The notes under the pieces were generated by a model. It was not told where the DNA came from. It did not search any database and saw only the letters and a program-made list of their open reading frames with translations. From contig CANFGT010000002.1 of the NCBI GenBank assembly GCA_947446815.1, forward strand, positions 186,001 to 250,000: a stretch of DNA of 64,000 nucleotides, given 5' to 3'. Of this stretch, positions 8,678 through 15,314 are shown piece by piece. The position numbers and the translations under genes were made by a program. Positions within the stretch are counted from its first letter, which is position 1, and each line of letters starts with the position of its first letter. The DNA comes from Acidimicrobiaceae bacterium (lineage in GTDB: Bacteria; Actinomycetota; Acidimicrobiia; Acidimicrobiales; Ilumatobacteraceae).

Positions 8678-9091
8678 ATGTCGACACTTGATGCACTTCC
8701 AGTTGATTTTCTCTTCCGAATGGAACTTGATCTCGGTGAAAAGCAAGTCATGCCTCGTGGACCGCAAGGTACGCGTGTCTATGCCCAAGTGGCTGGTGGC
8801 CGAGTTGAAGGACCTCGTTTAAAGGGAACTGTCGCACCGGGAGCCGACTGGGTGACTGTGCGAGCAGATGGCTCAGCGCAATTGGACGTACGTCTTGTGA
8901 TTACCGCAGATGATGGCGCCGTCATCTTCATGCAATACCAAGGTCTTCTTGGGTCTGATGGCATTCCTCGGACAGCGCCATTGTTCCAAGCTGCTGCAGA
9001 GCAACACCAATGGTTGAATCTTGTTCAGGGTATTGGAATCGGCACTTCAACTGCTGAATGCGTTACCTACGAGGTGTACGGACTTCGCTAG
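8678..9091 (+). CDS. DUF3237 family protein
   Basis: 137 residues. The family pattern is visible: an N-terminal strand L-F-R-M-E-L-D-L, then G-R-V-E-G-P-R-L-K-G-T-V-x-P-G-A-D-W, R-A-D-G-S-A-Q-L-D-V-R and V-I-F-M-Q-Y-Q-G-L-L. DUF3237 proteins are small beta-barrels of unknown function, often near catabolic genes in actinobacteria. It is divergent from the PPOX/monooxygenase/DUF3500 genes, with a strong promoter of its own, and convergent with the lipoprotein gene at 9145. The length is normal. Confidence 0.85.
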   Translation: MSTLDALPVDFLFRMELDLGEKQVMPRGPQGTRVYAQVAGGRVEGPRLKGTVAPGADWVTVRADGSAQLDVRLVITADDGAVIFMQYQGLLGSDGIPRTAPLFQAAAEQHQWLNLVQGIGIGTSTAECVTYEVYGLR

Positions 9092-9144
9092 TTCCCATGA
9101 CGGACTTCCTCAAATAAAATCTATTGAGAATTCTTGACACTTAG

Positions 9145-10512
9145 CTAGCCAGGTCGACTGATAAGAAAAGGTGCAACTTCTTGAAACTCTGAAGTAACAA
9201 GAACCTCACCATCTTCAGTTACTTCCAACTCATGACCCAAGTTATGTGTGAAGGAGTTGTACCGATAGAGCCATTCGAATTTCTTCTGAACTCCGTCGGG
9301 GGTAAATCTCGCCAAGAAAAGACGATTCCGATCTGAATATTTTTGTGTCTTCGCTCCACCCAAGAGAATGAATTCTCCAGTGGGAAGAACTGAAATATCA
9401 AATCCGTCTGCAAATCGCATCGTGGTCTTTAGCTTCACGCCGGGAATGCGAAGCTTTTTAGCCCAGAGCAATGCGCCTTCTGAAGAGTATTTCGCGACGA
9501 CTAAGTCCTGAATCCAAAACGGACGAATTACTTTCGACTTTTTGGATGGGTCAAAGTCATTTGACGTGTTCAGCGGTATGGCGACTAGTGCATTTCCTTC
9601 AGAGTCTGATGCAAGAGCAATTTTCTCTGTAGGAAATTCATCACCAAAGCCTATGTAAACACCGTTTGGGCCGATGTCGATTCGCCTTTGGAAATCGATA
9701 GACCAAACTTTCTTTCCTGAAGTTGTTAACTGAGTCAGTTCATTTGGGCTGGCAGCAAAAAGTTGTTTCTTGTGTGGGGAGGAGAAAGAGGAAAAGTACG
9801 TTCCCTCTGTCGACCATTTCTTTTTGCCGGACGAATTAATCATCAGAGTCGTCTCGCCTTGAATGAAGGTGTTCCCATCAAGGTCAGTCCTACATGTTCC
9901 GATGTTTTCGGCTGGTCCGTTTGTCTCCCATAGTGGAGTGCCTTCCGGTGTGAATTTCCTCAGTTGCCAATCGCACGCATACACATTGCCCATGCGATCG
10001 ACGTCAACAGTGATCCCGCGAAACCAGTGATACGGACTTGATTGTCCAAAACAGTGAATCCATTGGAATTGTGAGTCCACATCAAATTTGGCGATGAACT
10101 CGAAGGTTCGTCCGATGATTCCGACTGTTTTCACTGCAGATGCGGGCTCAAAGTCGTGGGCATCAGACATTAGGCCACCAATGATCTTGTTGCCATCTGC
10201 ATCAATCGCCAGCGAAGTGGTGATTACCCCTGGCGAATCAAACGGATCGTATTCCACCTTGACAGGCTCTTTCGCTCGAACTTTTTCGCAAGACGCTGAG
10301 AGAACGTCAGCTGGGATCTCCGGCGTTGTATCGAGTGGTGCGGTGGGGCACCCGTAGTCGATGCCGTCTTCTGGGCATCCCAGTGGGTTGTTGGGATCAG
10401 TCGTGGATGTTGTGCTGGTCTGTGACGAGATTGAATTACGCGATTCTGTAGCAGTGCCTGAACAAGCAGTAAGAAATGCTGCGCATATCAATCCGATGAC
10501 AAATCGTCTCAT
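9145..10512 (-). CDS. Lipoprotein with beta-propeller-like repeats
   Basis: 455 residues. The signal peptide ends in a lipobox, F-L-T-A-C, with Cys17 predicted to be lipidated. A Thr/Ser-rich stretch follows. Several short repeats resemble SBBP/PQQ-type beta-propeller blades: L-A-I-D-A-D-G-N-K-I-I-G-G, V-D-R-M-G-N-V-Y-A-C-D and A-S-D-S-E-G-N-A-L-V-A-I. A binding or sensing role at the outer face of the membrane is plausible, but no ligand can be named. Its start overlaps the stop of the 171-residue secreted protein by 4 bases (10509-10512), so the two form an operon. Confidence 0.65.
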   Translation of the reverse strand: MRRFVIGLICAAFLTACSGTATESRNSISSQTSTTSTTDPNNPLGCPEDGIDYGCPTAPLDTTPEIPADVLSASCEKVRAKEPVKVEYDPFDSPGVITTSLAIDADGNKIIGGLMSDAHDFEPASAVKTVGIIGRTFEFIAKFDVDSQFQWIHCFGQSSPYHWFRGITVDVDRMGNVYACDWQLRKFTPEGTPLWETNGPAENIGTCRTDLDGNTFIQGETTLMINSSGKKKWSTEGTYFSSFSSPHKKQLFAASPNELTQLTTSGKKVWSIDFQRRIDIGPNGVYIGFGDEFPTEKIALASDSEGNALVAIPLNTSNDFDPSKKSKVIRPFWIQDLVVAKYSSEGALLWAKKLRIPGVKLKTTMRFADGFDISVLPTGEFILLGGAKTQKYSDRNRLFLARFTPDGVQKKFEWLYRYNSFTHNLGHELEVTEDGEVLVTSEFQEVAPFLISRPG

Positions 10513-11024
10513 TCCATCGACTCGTCATAACCGAGGCATGCAGGATTGTCATCGGCAGATGTGTAAGAGATTTCAAATGTGGTTGATTTTAAAGCCTTGT
10601 GCTTTCCATTCTTTGCGACTGCAAGTCGATAGGTGTATGCGTCACTTTCGTAGCAATCATCTTCAGGTTGGTTAGGAAAAGAAATCGTGAGTGGAAATGT
10701 GGCTCGGCCGGCTGTGTTAGTTGTCTGTACCTTCCAACTCGAACGTGACCAGCCATCCTCAGAGTCGTAGTACTCCAGTGCAACTTTGCTCTTGAGAGTT
10801 CCGCGTCCCAGAACACGTATGTCAATCTTGCAAACTTTCGCACCTTCAATGATGTAAATGATGTCTTCTTCATCAAACTCGTCGAGGCAATGATCGCTGA
10901 TTGACGTAATGCGAACTGATTGTTTGGCTGCTGCTGGAACTGCCATGGCATTGACCGACGTGTGAGATGCAATTAGCGATGAGCACAGGAGAACTGCAGT
11001 GACAACTGGAATACGAAACTTCAT
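10509..11024 (-). CDS. Secreted protein of unknown function
   Basis: 171 residues with an N-terminal signal peptide (M-K-F-R-I-P-V-V-T-A-V-L-L then a cut near S-V-N-A). The mature part holds five or six Cys, spaced as if in disulfides, and beta-strand-rich sequence (W-K-V-Q-T-T-N-T-A-G-R-A-T-F-P). This resembles small Ig-like modules of secreted actinobacterial proteins. I do not recognise a named family. It is coupled to the lipoprotein gene downstream by an ATGA overlap, which suggests that the two exported proteins act together. Confidence 0.6.
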   Translation of the reverse strand: MKFRIPVVTAVLLCSSLIASHTSVNAMAVPAAAKQSVRITSISDHCLDEFDEEDIIYIIEGAKVCKIDIRVLGRGTLKSKVALEYYDSEDGWSRSSWKVQTTNTAGRATFPLTISFPNQPEDDCYESDAYTYRLAVAKNGKHKALKSTTFEISYTSADDNPACLGYDESME

Positions 11025-11267
11025 GTGGTGATGTTAAGCCGAGAAAACAGAAGCGATGACAGCCCAACTTCATTTCATTAAGAAACGTTTTTGTGACTTA
11101 GGAGCCCTTTGGACAGCCAGTTTCGGGAAGCCTCTCATCAAAACTTGTGCCATCCCACAGAACACATTGCACAGGCATCGGGGGTATGAGAGTTAGGTCA
11201 GATGACAACTCATGTTCAATGCTGGTCGCACTAGGCCAATGGATTAGCAGCAATCTCTTGCTGTAAA
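11025..11267. other. Intergenic region, about 240 bases, no supported gene
   Basis: This is the longest non-coding gap in the window. A minus-strand open frame (11098-11295) runs through it, but it begins inside the tRNA gene and its first residues are tRNA sequence. I do not support it as a gene. The region must hold the promoter of the secreted-protein operon at 11024 and the 3' trailer of tRNA-Thr. I see no strong hairpin followed by a T-tract. Confidence 0.5.
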
Positions 11268-11343
11268 TGGAGCCCAAGATGAGAATCGAACTCACGACCT
11301 ACGCATTACGAGTGCGTTGCTCTACCGACTGAGCTACCTGGGC
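11268..11343 (-). tRNA. tRNA-Thr (anticodon CGU)
   Basis: On the minus strand the sequence folds into a full cloverleaf. The acceptor stem GCCCAGG pairs with CTTGGGC, the D-arm begins GCTCAGTCGGTA, and the anticodon stem ACGCA pairs with TGCGT around the loop CTCGTAA. The T-arm GTGAG-TTCGATT-CTCAT follows. Discriminator T and CCA are encoded at the 3' end. The anticodon CGT reads the threonine codon ACG. The total is 76 bases. A toxin-antitoxin pair lies just upstream of it in transcription order. Confidence 0.95.
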
Positions 11344-11390
11344 GGGTAGGACTTCAACTTTACCGAGCGAATTGGCCGGCTCATCATTGA

Positions 11391-11654
11391 CTAGAACTTG
11401 CGATAAATGTTGCGCCGGTGCCCAATGTCAAAGATGATCACCGTGAGAACTCCGTGGTCTACTCGGTACACGATTCGATAATCACCAGCACGTAAGCGAA
11501 ATGTATTGGTTCCCTTCACTGGCCGTGAATTGGGGGGATAAGGATCAATGGAAAGCACCTGGATAGCGCCATCAACTCGGCGTCGCATCTGTGGTTGCAA
11601 TTGGGCAAGAGCCTTCTCGGCTGCTCGCGAAAACTCAACTGTGTAGCGAGTCAT
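11391..11654 (-). CDS. RelE/ParE-superfamily toxin
   Basis: 87 residues, typical of the family. It starts M-T-R-Y-T-V-E-F-S-R-A-A-E-K-A-L and ends with F-R-L-R-A-G-D-Y-R-I-V-Y-R-V plus a C-terminal I-G-H-R-R-N-I-Y-R-K. These are the hallmark strands and basic tail of RelE-type mRNA interferases, which cut mRNA on the ribosome. The basic residues in R-L-R-A-G-D-Y-R and the tail are those used by active family members, so the toxin looks intact. It overlaps the antitoxin gene by 4 bases (11651-11654). Confidence 0.9.
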   Translation of the reverse strand: MTRYTVEFSRAAEKALAQLQPQMRRRVDGAIQVLSIDPYPPNSRPVKGTNTFRLRAGDYRIVYRVDHGVLTVIIFDIGHRRNIYRKF

Positions 11655-11905
11655 TCGATGCCCAGGTCCCGCCGTACTTCTTCCCAGGGAATAGTCCCGT
11701 TTTTCTCGATGTCGGCCTCAATCTCTGCAATTGCTTCGAGGTCTTCCATGTCTTCAATGGCGGTCATCAGTTCGTCGTAACGCTCATAACTGATGATCAC
11801 GGCTTGTGGTTTTCCGTAGCGCTCAAGAATGACGGCTTCGGTTTGGCACAGCTCGAGGACGGCTGGCAATTGTTCGCGGGCTTGACTAATCGGCATGTTG
11901 GCCAT
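11651..11905 (-). CDS. Phd/YefM-family antitoxin
   Basis: 84 residues. The N-terminal DNA-binding half shows I-S-Q-A-R-E-Q-L-P-A-V-L-E-L and A-V-I-L-E-R-Y-G-K-P-Q-A-V-I-I-S-Y-E-R-Y-D-E-L, the standard Phd/YefM pattern. The acidic C-terminal half (about 55-84) would wrap and neutralise the toxin. The ATG at 11905 is used here and an ATG at 11896 is an alternative. Two TGTACA boxes lie directly upstream, as expected for autorepression by the antitoxin and the toxin-antitoxin complex. Confidence 0.9.
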   Translation of the reverse strand: MANMPISQAREQLPAVLELCQTEAVILERYGKPQAVIISYERYDELMTAIEDMEDLEAIAEIEADIEKNGTIPWEEVRRDLGIE

Positions 11906-11914
11906 GTGGACAAC

Positions 11915-11947
11915 TGTACAAAATAGTTGGCAGTCTTGTACAAGACT
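11915..11947. promoter_or_regulatory. YefM-type operator: two TGTACA boxes, one in a 16-bp palindrome
   Basis: AGTCTTGTACAAGACT at 11932-11947 is a perfect palindrome centred on TGTACA (11937-11942). A second TGTACA lies at 11915-11920, 22 bases away. TGTACA is the known core of the E. coli yefM-yoeB operator, bound by the Phd/YefM antitoxin. The two cores sit where the promoter of the antitoxin gene would be, so binding should block it. Confidence 0.75.
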
Positions 11948-11949
11948 TT

Positions 11950-12360
11950 TTAGATGTCGCCGGGGGCCCTTGGTTTATCGGCGTCGGGGTTTGCCTGGGC
12001 AATCTTCCACGCCACCCATATAAAGAGGAATTGGAATGGCAAGCGTCCATACGACACCACTTGGTCGCTGAATGGCTTATCGCGCCAGTCCCACACCATG
12101 TACAAGTTGGCGGGGTACACGCCGATGAGCAGAACGATGGTGGCGAGTGCACCAATGCGCCGAGTGGATGGGCGCAGTAGCAAGAACGCCACAACTAGTT
12201 CTACGACACCACTTACGTATGTCCAGAACGCTTCAGATGGTGGCAGCCATGGCGGAACGATGTCGTTAAAGAAACTGGGGCTTGCGAAGTGCATCACCCC
12301 TGCGAATCCAAGGAAGAGACCAACAACAATCGCGATGCGATTCCAAAATGAATTATTCAT
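11950..12360 (-). CDS. DoxX-family membrane protein
   Basis: 136 residues from the ATG at 12360. An upstream in-frame start at 12429 would overlap holB heavily and adds a non-conserved tail. Four hydrophobic segments are visible, with V-G-L-F-L-G-F-A-G-V-M-H-F near the start and V-V-E-L-V-V-A-F-L-L-L in the second. W-D-W-R-D-K-P lies in the last loop. This fits small DoxX-like proteins of unknown role, some of which take part in redox or lipid processes. It overlaps the end of holB by 8 bases and so is probably cotranscribed with it. Confidence 0.8.
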   Translation of the reverse strand: MNNSFWNRIAIVVGLFLGFAGVMHFASPSFFNDIVPPWLPPSEAFWTYVSGVVELVVAFLLLRPSTRRIGALATIVLLIGVYPANLYMVWDWRDKPFSDQVVSYGRLPFQFLFIWVAWKIAQANPDADKPRAPGDI

Positions 12361-13444
12361 GTGTTCCTTCGAGAACGAATTGCAGCGCCGCATCTGCAGA
12401 AGGTGACGGCAGTGACCAAATGAGATCACGTAACAAAATTGCTTCGTTCACATTCAGCCCGAGGCGACGCATGCCTTCATGTAGACGATGGATAGCGGTG
12501 ACGTAACCCTCGGGACGATGAATGTGTTCATTACGAGCAAGTTCATCGCGATACACACTTGCGACTTCAGTAAGGCCATTACGAAGTTCATCCGTACGGA
12601 AACGACGAATCTCTCGCTTGTGCTTGTCTTCTAATGCTTTCTTGCCGCCACGCTTCACACCCATGAGTGCAAGCGTCTTTTCTGTGTCAACAATTTCTTG
12701 TTCGTGGCGTTGTTGCAATGGTGCTACAGAATCATCAATAAGCAAAAGAATTTGTTCAACGATTGCAGCCACTGTTGCGCCAGTGCCATCGATGCGACGT
12801 GGAATGTTTGCGAAGAATTCGCGACGATGTGCAAGTTGCTTATCTGCCGCAAGCAAACGCCCACGCGTGAGACTTCCATGCGCCGACTTCGCTGCAACTT
12901 CTGCAACATCAAGCTTGACGCCTTCTGATGTCAATACATTTTCAATCACTGCTGCATCCAACGGACCGAAATGAATCGTCATGCATCGGGATGCAATGGT
13001 GACGAGTGAATCATCAACTTGTTCTGCAAGCATGACGAAGAAAACACCATTCGGTGGTTCTTCCACTGTCTTCAACAATCGCGCAGCTGCAGTTGGCTGC
13101 ATGAGATGCACTTCGTGCATGATGATTGCTTTACGGTTGCCTTCTTTCGGCGTGGTCGAGGCAATCTTGATGACTTCTTCGGCCTGGTCTTTCAGAATTG
13201 AAGCACCCTCGCGCTTCACCTCATGAATGTCTGGATGCGTGCCACGCAATGCCATGTCGTTGTTGCGATCCGACACATCGTCGTTGCCCGCGAGCAAGAC
13301 GCCAGCAAGTGCGCGTGCAGCTTCTTCTTTGCCGCACCCCTCCGGACCCACCAGCAGATATGCATGCACCGGATTCACGACGCTGTGTTGCAGATGGTCG
13401 ACAGCCCGCTCCTGCCCAAGCACTGAATCCCACACTGAAGTCAC
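12353..13444 (-). CDS. holB: DNA polymerase III subunit delta'
   Basis: 363 residues starting at a GTG (13444). The N-terminus W-D-S-V-L-G-Q-E-R-A-V-D-H-L and G-P-E-G-C-G-K-E-E-A-A-R (about 33-44) are typical of the clamp-loader delta' subunit. H-E-V-H-L-M-Q-P-T-A-A-A-R-L-L-K-T-V-E-E-P-P corresponds to the sensor and conserved 'L-L-K-x-x-E-E-P' region. The P-loop has Glu where Ser/Thr normally follows Gly-Lys. The zinc-binding Cys cluster of many bacterial clamp-loader subunits is absent. In relatives tmk lies immediately upstream. Here a 1.85-kb insertion separates them. Confidence 0.9.
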   Translation of the reverse strand: MTSVWDSVLGQERAVDHLQHSVVNPVHAYLLVGPEGCGKEEAARALAGVLLAGNDDVSDRNNDMALRGTHPDIHEVKREGASILKDQAEEVIKIASTTPKEGNRKAIIMHEVHLMQPTAAARLLKTVEEPPNGVFFVMLAEQVDDSLVTIASRCMTIHFGPLDAAVIENVLTSEGVKLDVAEVAAKSAHGSLTRGRLLAADKQLAHRREFFANIPRRIDGTGATVAAIVEQILLLIDDSVAPLQQRHEQEIVDTEKTLALMGVKRGGKKALEDKHKREIRRFRTDELRNGLTEVASVYRDELARNEHIHRPEGYVTAIHRLHEGMRRLGLNVNEAILLRDLIWSLPSPSADAALQFVLEGTHE

Positions 13445-13445
13445 G

Positions 13446-13465
13446 AGTGCAGGTTACTGATTGAG
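13446..13465. repeat. Right-hand copy of a 20-bp direct repeat flanking the inserted cassette
   Basis: AGTGCAGGTTACTGATTGAG occurs here and, without mismatch, at 15295-15314. The bases on either side differ, so the match is exactly 20 bp. This copy lies 1 base before the holB start codon. On the minus strand it reads as the last three tmk codons, the TAA stop and the next bases, so it is a duplicated tmk end. Confidence 0.9.
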
Positions 13466-13549
13466 ACCATTTCGTAAGGCATCTATCTAGAAAATTTAGT
13501 GAGTAGCACCTAGAAATTCTTGATCATTATTGGTTTAGCAGGCCAAAAA

Positions 13550-13577
13550 CGTTTACAGAAATATTTTTTTGTAAACG
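13550..13577. promoter_or_regulatory. Inverted repeat in the divergent region between holB and the DUF4417 gene
   Basis: CGTTTACA (13550-13557) and TGTAAACG (13570-13577) are perfect complements around a 12-base T-rich spacer. The repeat sits roughly midway in the 215-base AT-rich gap between two divergent genes. It could be an operator for the cassette, a hairpin in a leader, or both. No transcription factor can be named. Confidence 0.5.
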
Positions 13578-13660
13578 CAAGCAGAGAAAATTTTTTTGTG
13601 TCATGTTGGTGTCGATACATCATTTCCCGACTCTAAAACCGTAAAGACAACACTCCAGCA

Positions 13661-14347
13661 ATGAAGACATTTAGACAAAGTTCCGAGAGCAACAAATTAG
13701 AAGTCTTTTCAGATTCCCCTTGGAGACCAGACTGGTTTCCGCCGGTGAGCGTCACGAAAAAATATCAGTTGCCAGTGCTTAAGGCCGTTCAATTAACTGC
13801 CGTCCCAACGTATGTTACGTCTTTCATCAGATCTGATGATTGCGAAAAACATGACAAATCACTCATCCATGGTTATGTCGACGATGTTCGACTTCGTTCA
13901 CTGACAAATAGTCCGGCTAGGTACTTGGTCAAATTCGCTGATCACCTCGCAGTGGTAACGCCGGATTACTCAATAAAACTTGGGATGCCAATGCATGACA
14001 GGATTCGATCAGTATTCATGGGTCGTGCAATCGGTGCCTACTTTCAATATCGGGCATTAGAAGTGATTCCTAATATTCGTTGGGCGGAGATTGAAGACCT
14101 TGATTTCGTTTTGGAAGGATTGCCGTCCAATTCGGTTATTGCCTTGAGTTCACAAGGAATCGTTGGAGATTCTTATCTCACCGAAATTTTTGAAACTGGA
14201 CTTTCATTGGTACTTGAGACACTTCATCCATCGCAGATTGTTTTATACGGAAAAGAAACTAAGCACCTTCGTCGCTTGTGTAATGGAATTCAGCTCGTCA
14301 CTTTTCCAACCGACATCAGTCGGGTTCACAGCAAATCGAGGCACTGA
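13661..14347 (+). CDS. DUF4417 family protein, first gene of inserted cassette
   Basis: 228 residues. Residues about 95-200 follow the DUF4417 pattern: T-P-D-Y-S (100-104), G-R-A-I-G-A-Y-F-Q (121-129), V-I-P-N-I-R-W (135-141), S-V-I-A-L-S-S-Q-G (158-166) and a strand ending V-L-Y-G. DUF4417 proteins are uncharacterised and often sit on mobile or accessory DNA. No signal peptide or membrane segment is seen. Its TGA overlaps the ATG of the next gene (TGATG), so translation is coupled. It runs opposite to tmk and holB. The DNA is visibly more AT-rich than its neighbours. Confidence 0.75.
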   Translation: MKTFRQSSESNKLEVFSDSPWRPDWFPPVSVTKKYQLPVLKAVQLTAVPTYVTSFIRSDDCEKHDKSLIHGYVDDVRLRSLTNSPARYLVKFADHLAVVTPDYSIKLGMPMHDRIRSVFMGRAIGAYFQYRALEVIPNIRWAEIEDLDFVLEGLPSNSVIALSSQGIVGDSYLTEIFETGLSLVLETLHPSQIVLYGKETKHLRRLCNGIQLVTFPTDISRVHSKSRH

Positions 14348-14733
14348 TGGGTGGTGGACGTGGAGGTGGTTACGGAGGAACTTCAAACTCACCTCTGACA
14401 AATAACCTACGAGATCTTGAATCAAAGTTTCCTCGCAGCAGAAATGGAAATTTTGGAGAAAAAGGAAGTCGCGCAGATGTGCGACGCATCTCAAGTGGAG
14501 ATTCTCAGAAGAGTGCAGATGATTTCTTTCGTATTGCAAAACGTGGCTCGGAGGGTGTTGAAGAGTTAAGGCCAGATGTCTATAGAGCAAGGTTTAGAGA
14601 TGGTTCGCATGTCATCTATCGAAAACGAAGCTCATCTGATGGCAGCCCAGTGGTGGAGATTATTTCTAAGGATAGAAAATCAGGACGGACTAGACGACAG
14701 AAGATACATTTTGTGGAGAGAGATACAAAATGA
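14347..14733 (+). CDS. Gly-rich basic protein with toxin-like C-terminal motif, second gene of inserted cassette
   Basis: 128 residues. It starts with a Gly-rich segment (M-G-G-G-R-G-G-G-Y-G-G) and is strongly basic. Residues about 60-125 contain D-D-F-F-R-I-A-K-R-G, then F-R-D-G-S-H-V-I-Y-R-K-R-S-S-S-D-G-S-P and a final Q-K-I-H-F-V. This 'D-G-S/T-x-V-x-Y-R ... S-x-D-G-S-P ... K-I-H-F' ending resembles, from memory, C-terminal modules of polymorphic-toxin proteins. I cannot confirm this without a profile search. It overlaps its neighbours by 1 and 4 bases. A toxin role is inference. It could also be a structural partner of the DUF4417 protein. Confidence 0.6.
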   Translation: MGGGRGGGYGGTSNSPLTNNLRDLESKFPRSRNGNFGEKGSRADVRRISSGDSQKSADDFFRIAKRGSEGVEELRPDVYRARFRDGSHVIYRKRSSSDGSPVVEIISKDRKSGRTRRQKIHFVERDTK

Positions 14734-15296
14734 TTATTACCGAACAAATTATTAATGCAGACGAGATTCGCATCCTCTCTTCCCTCATCGGCTCTACATG
14801 GGTGGATATTTCAGGCGAATGGCTAACAGACGAAAATTTAAGTTGGGAAAGCATTCGTATTGAAACTTCTAGACAGGCTATTGAGCTTTCTTTTGCGTTG
14901 GAAGTAATCAATATCGCTGGAGAGAATGACGATTATCCATGTCTGCATATTCGAGAATCTGTTGAAAGGTCATCGAAGGCCGAGAAAACTGGTCAAATCT
15001 TCTACCACAGCAGAGGCCAGGCAATTGAGCAGATCTGGGTATTACGCGAAACTCTGACAAGCGTCAGACTTGGTGAGAAATTCTTTGAAAATACAGCCGA
15101 CGTCTCAGTTGCTTTTTACTGTGGCGACACATGGATGTCATTCACCAGAGCAGCACATTTCTCAGATGTAATTAATATTCAACGAACAAAATCGAAAAAT
15201 GAAATTGAAATTCCTGATGTATTGGATGAGTGGGAAGCCGACCTGAGTAATCAATTTGAATTAAGCCAAGAGTGGATATGCGTCGGCACTATTTAG
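14730..15296 (+). CDS. Acidic protein of unknown function, third gene of inserted cassette
   Basis: 188 residues, rich in Glu and Asp, with no signal peptide or membrane helix. No family is recognised. The start overlaps the previous stop by 4 bases (ATGA) and there is no separate promoter, so the protein is made with the basic Gly-rich protein. A small acidic protein coupled to a basic one is the usual look of an immunity or antitoxin partner, which is inference from context and charge. The stop at 15294-15296 falls at the edge of the left-hand 20-bp repeat, so the gene fills the cassette to its end. Confidence 0.65.
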   Translation: MIITEQIINADEIRILSSLIGSTWVDISGEWLTDENLSWESIRIETSRQAIELSFALEVINIAGENDDYPCLHIRESVERSSKAEKTGQIFYHSRGQAIEQIWVLRETLTSVRLGEKFFENTADVSVAFYCGDTWMSFTRAAHFSDVINIQRTKSKNEIEIPDVLDEWEADLSNQFELSQEWICVGTI

Positions 15297-15314
15297 TGCA
15301 GGTTACTGATTGAG
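15295..15314. repeat. Left-hand copy of the 20-bp direct repeat, at the 3' end of tmk
   Basis: It is identical to 13446-13465. This copy contains the tmk stop codon (15303-15305), the three codons before it and eight bases downstream. A duplication that keeps the target gene's stop intact is what site-specific insertion at the 3' end of a conserved gene leaves behind. The last two bases of the cassette's third stop codon fall within it. Confidence 0.9.

Noticed and set aside
11098-11295. A 65-residue minus-strand open frame between tRNA-Thr and the secreted-protein operon
   Set aside because: It starts inside the tRNA gene, its first residues are tRNA sequence, and it has no recognisable domain or ribosome site.
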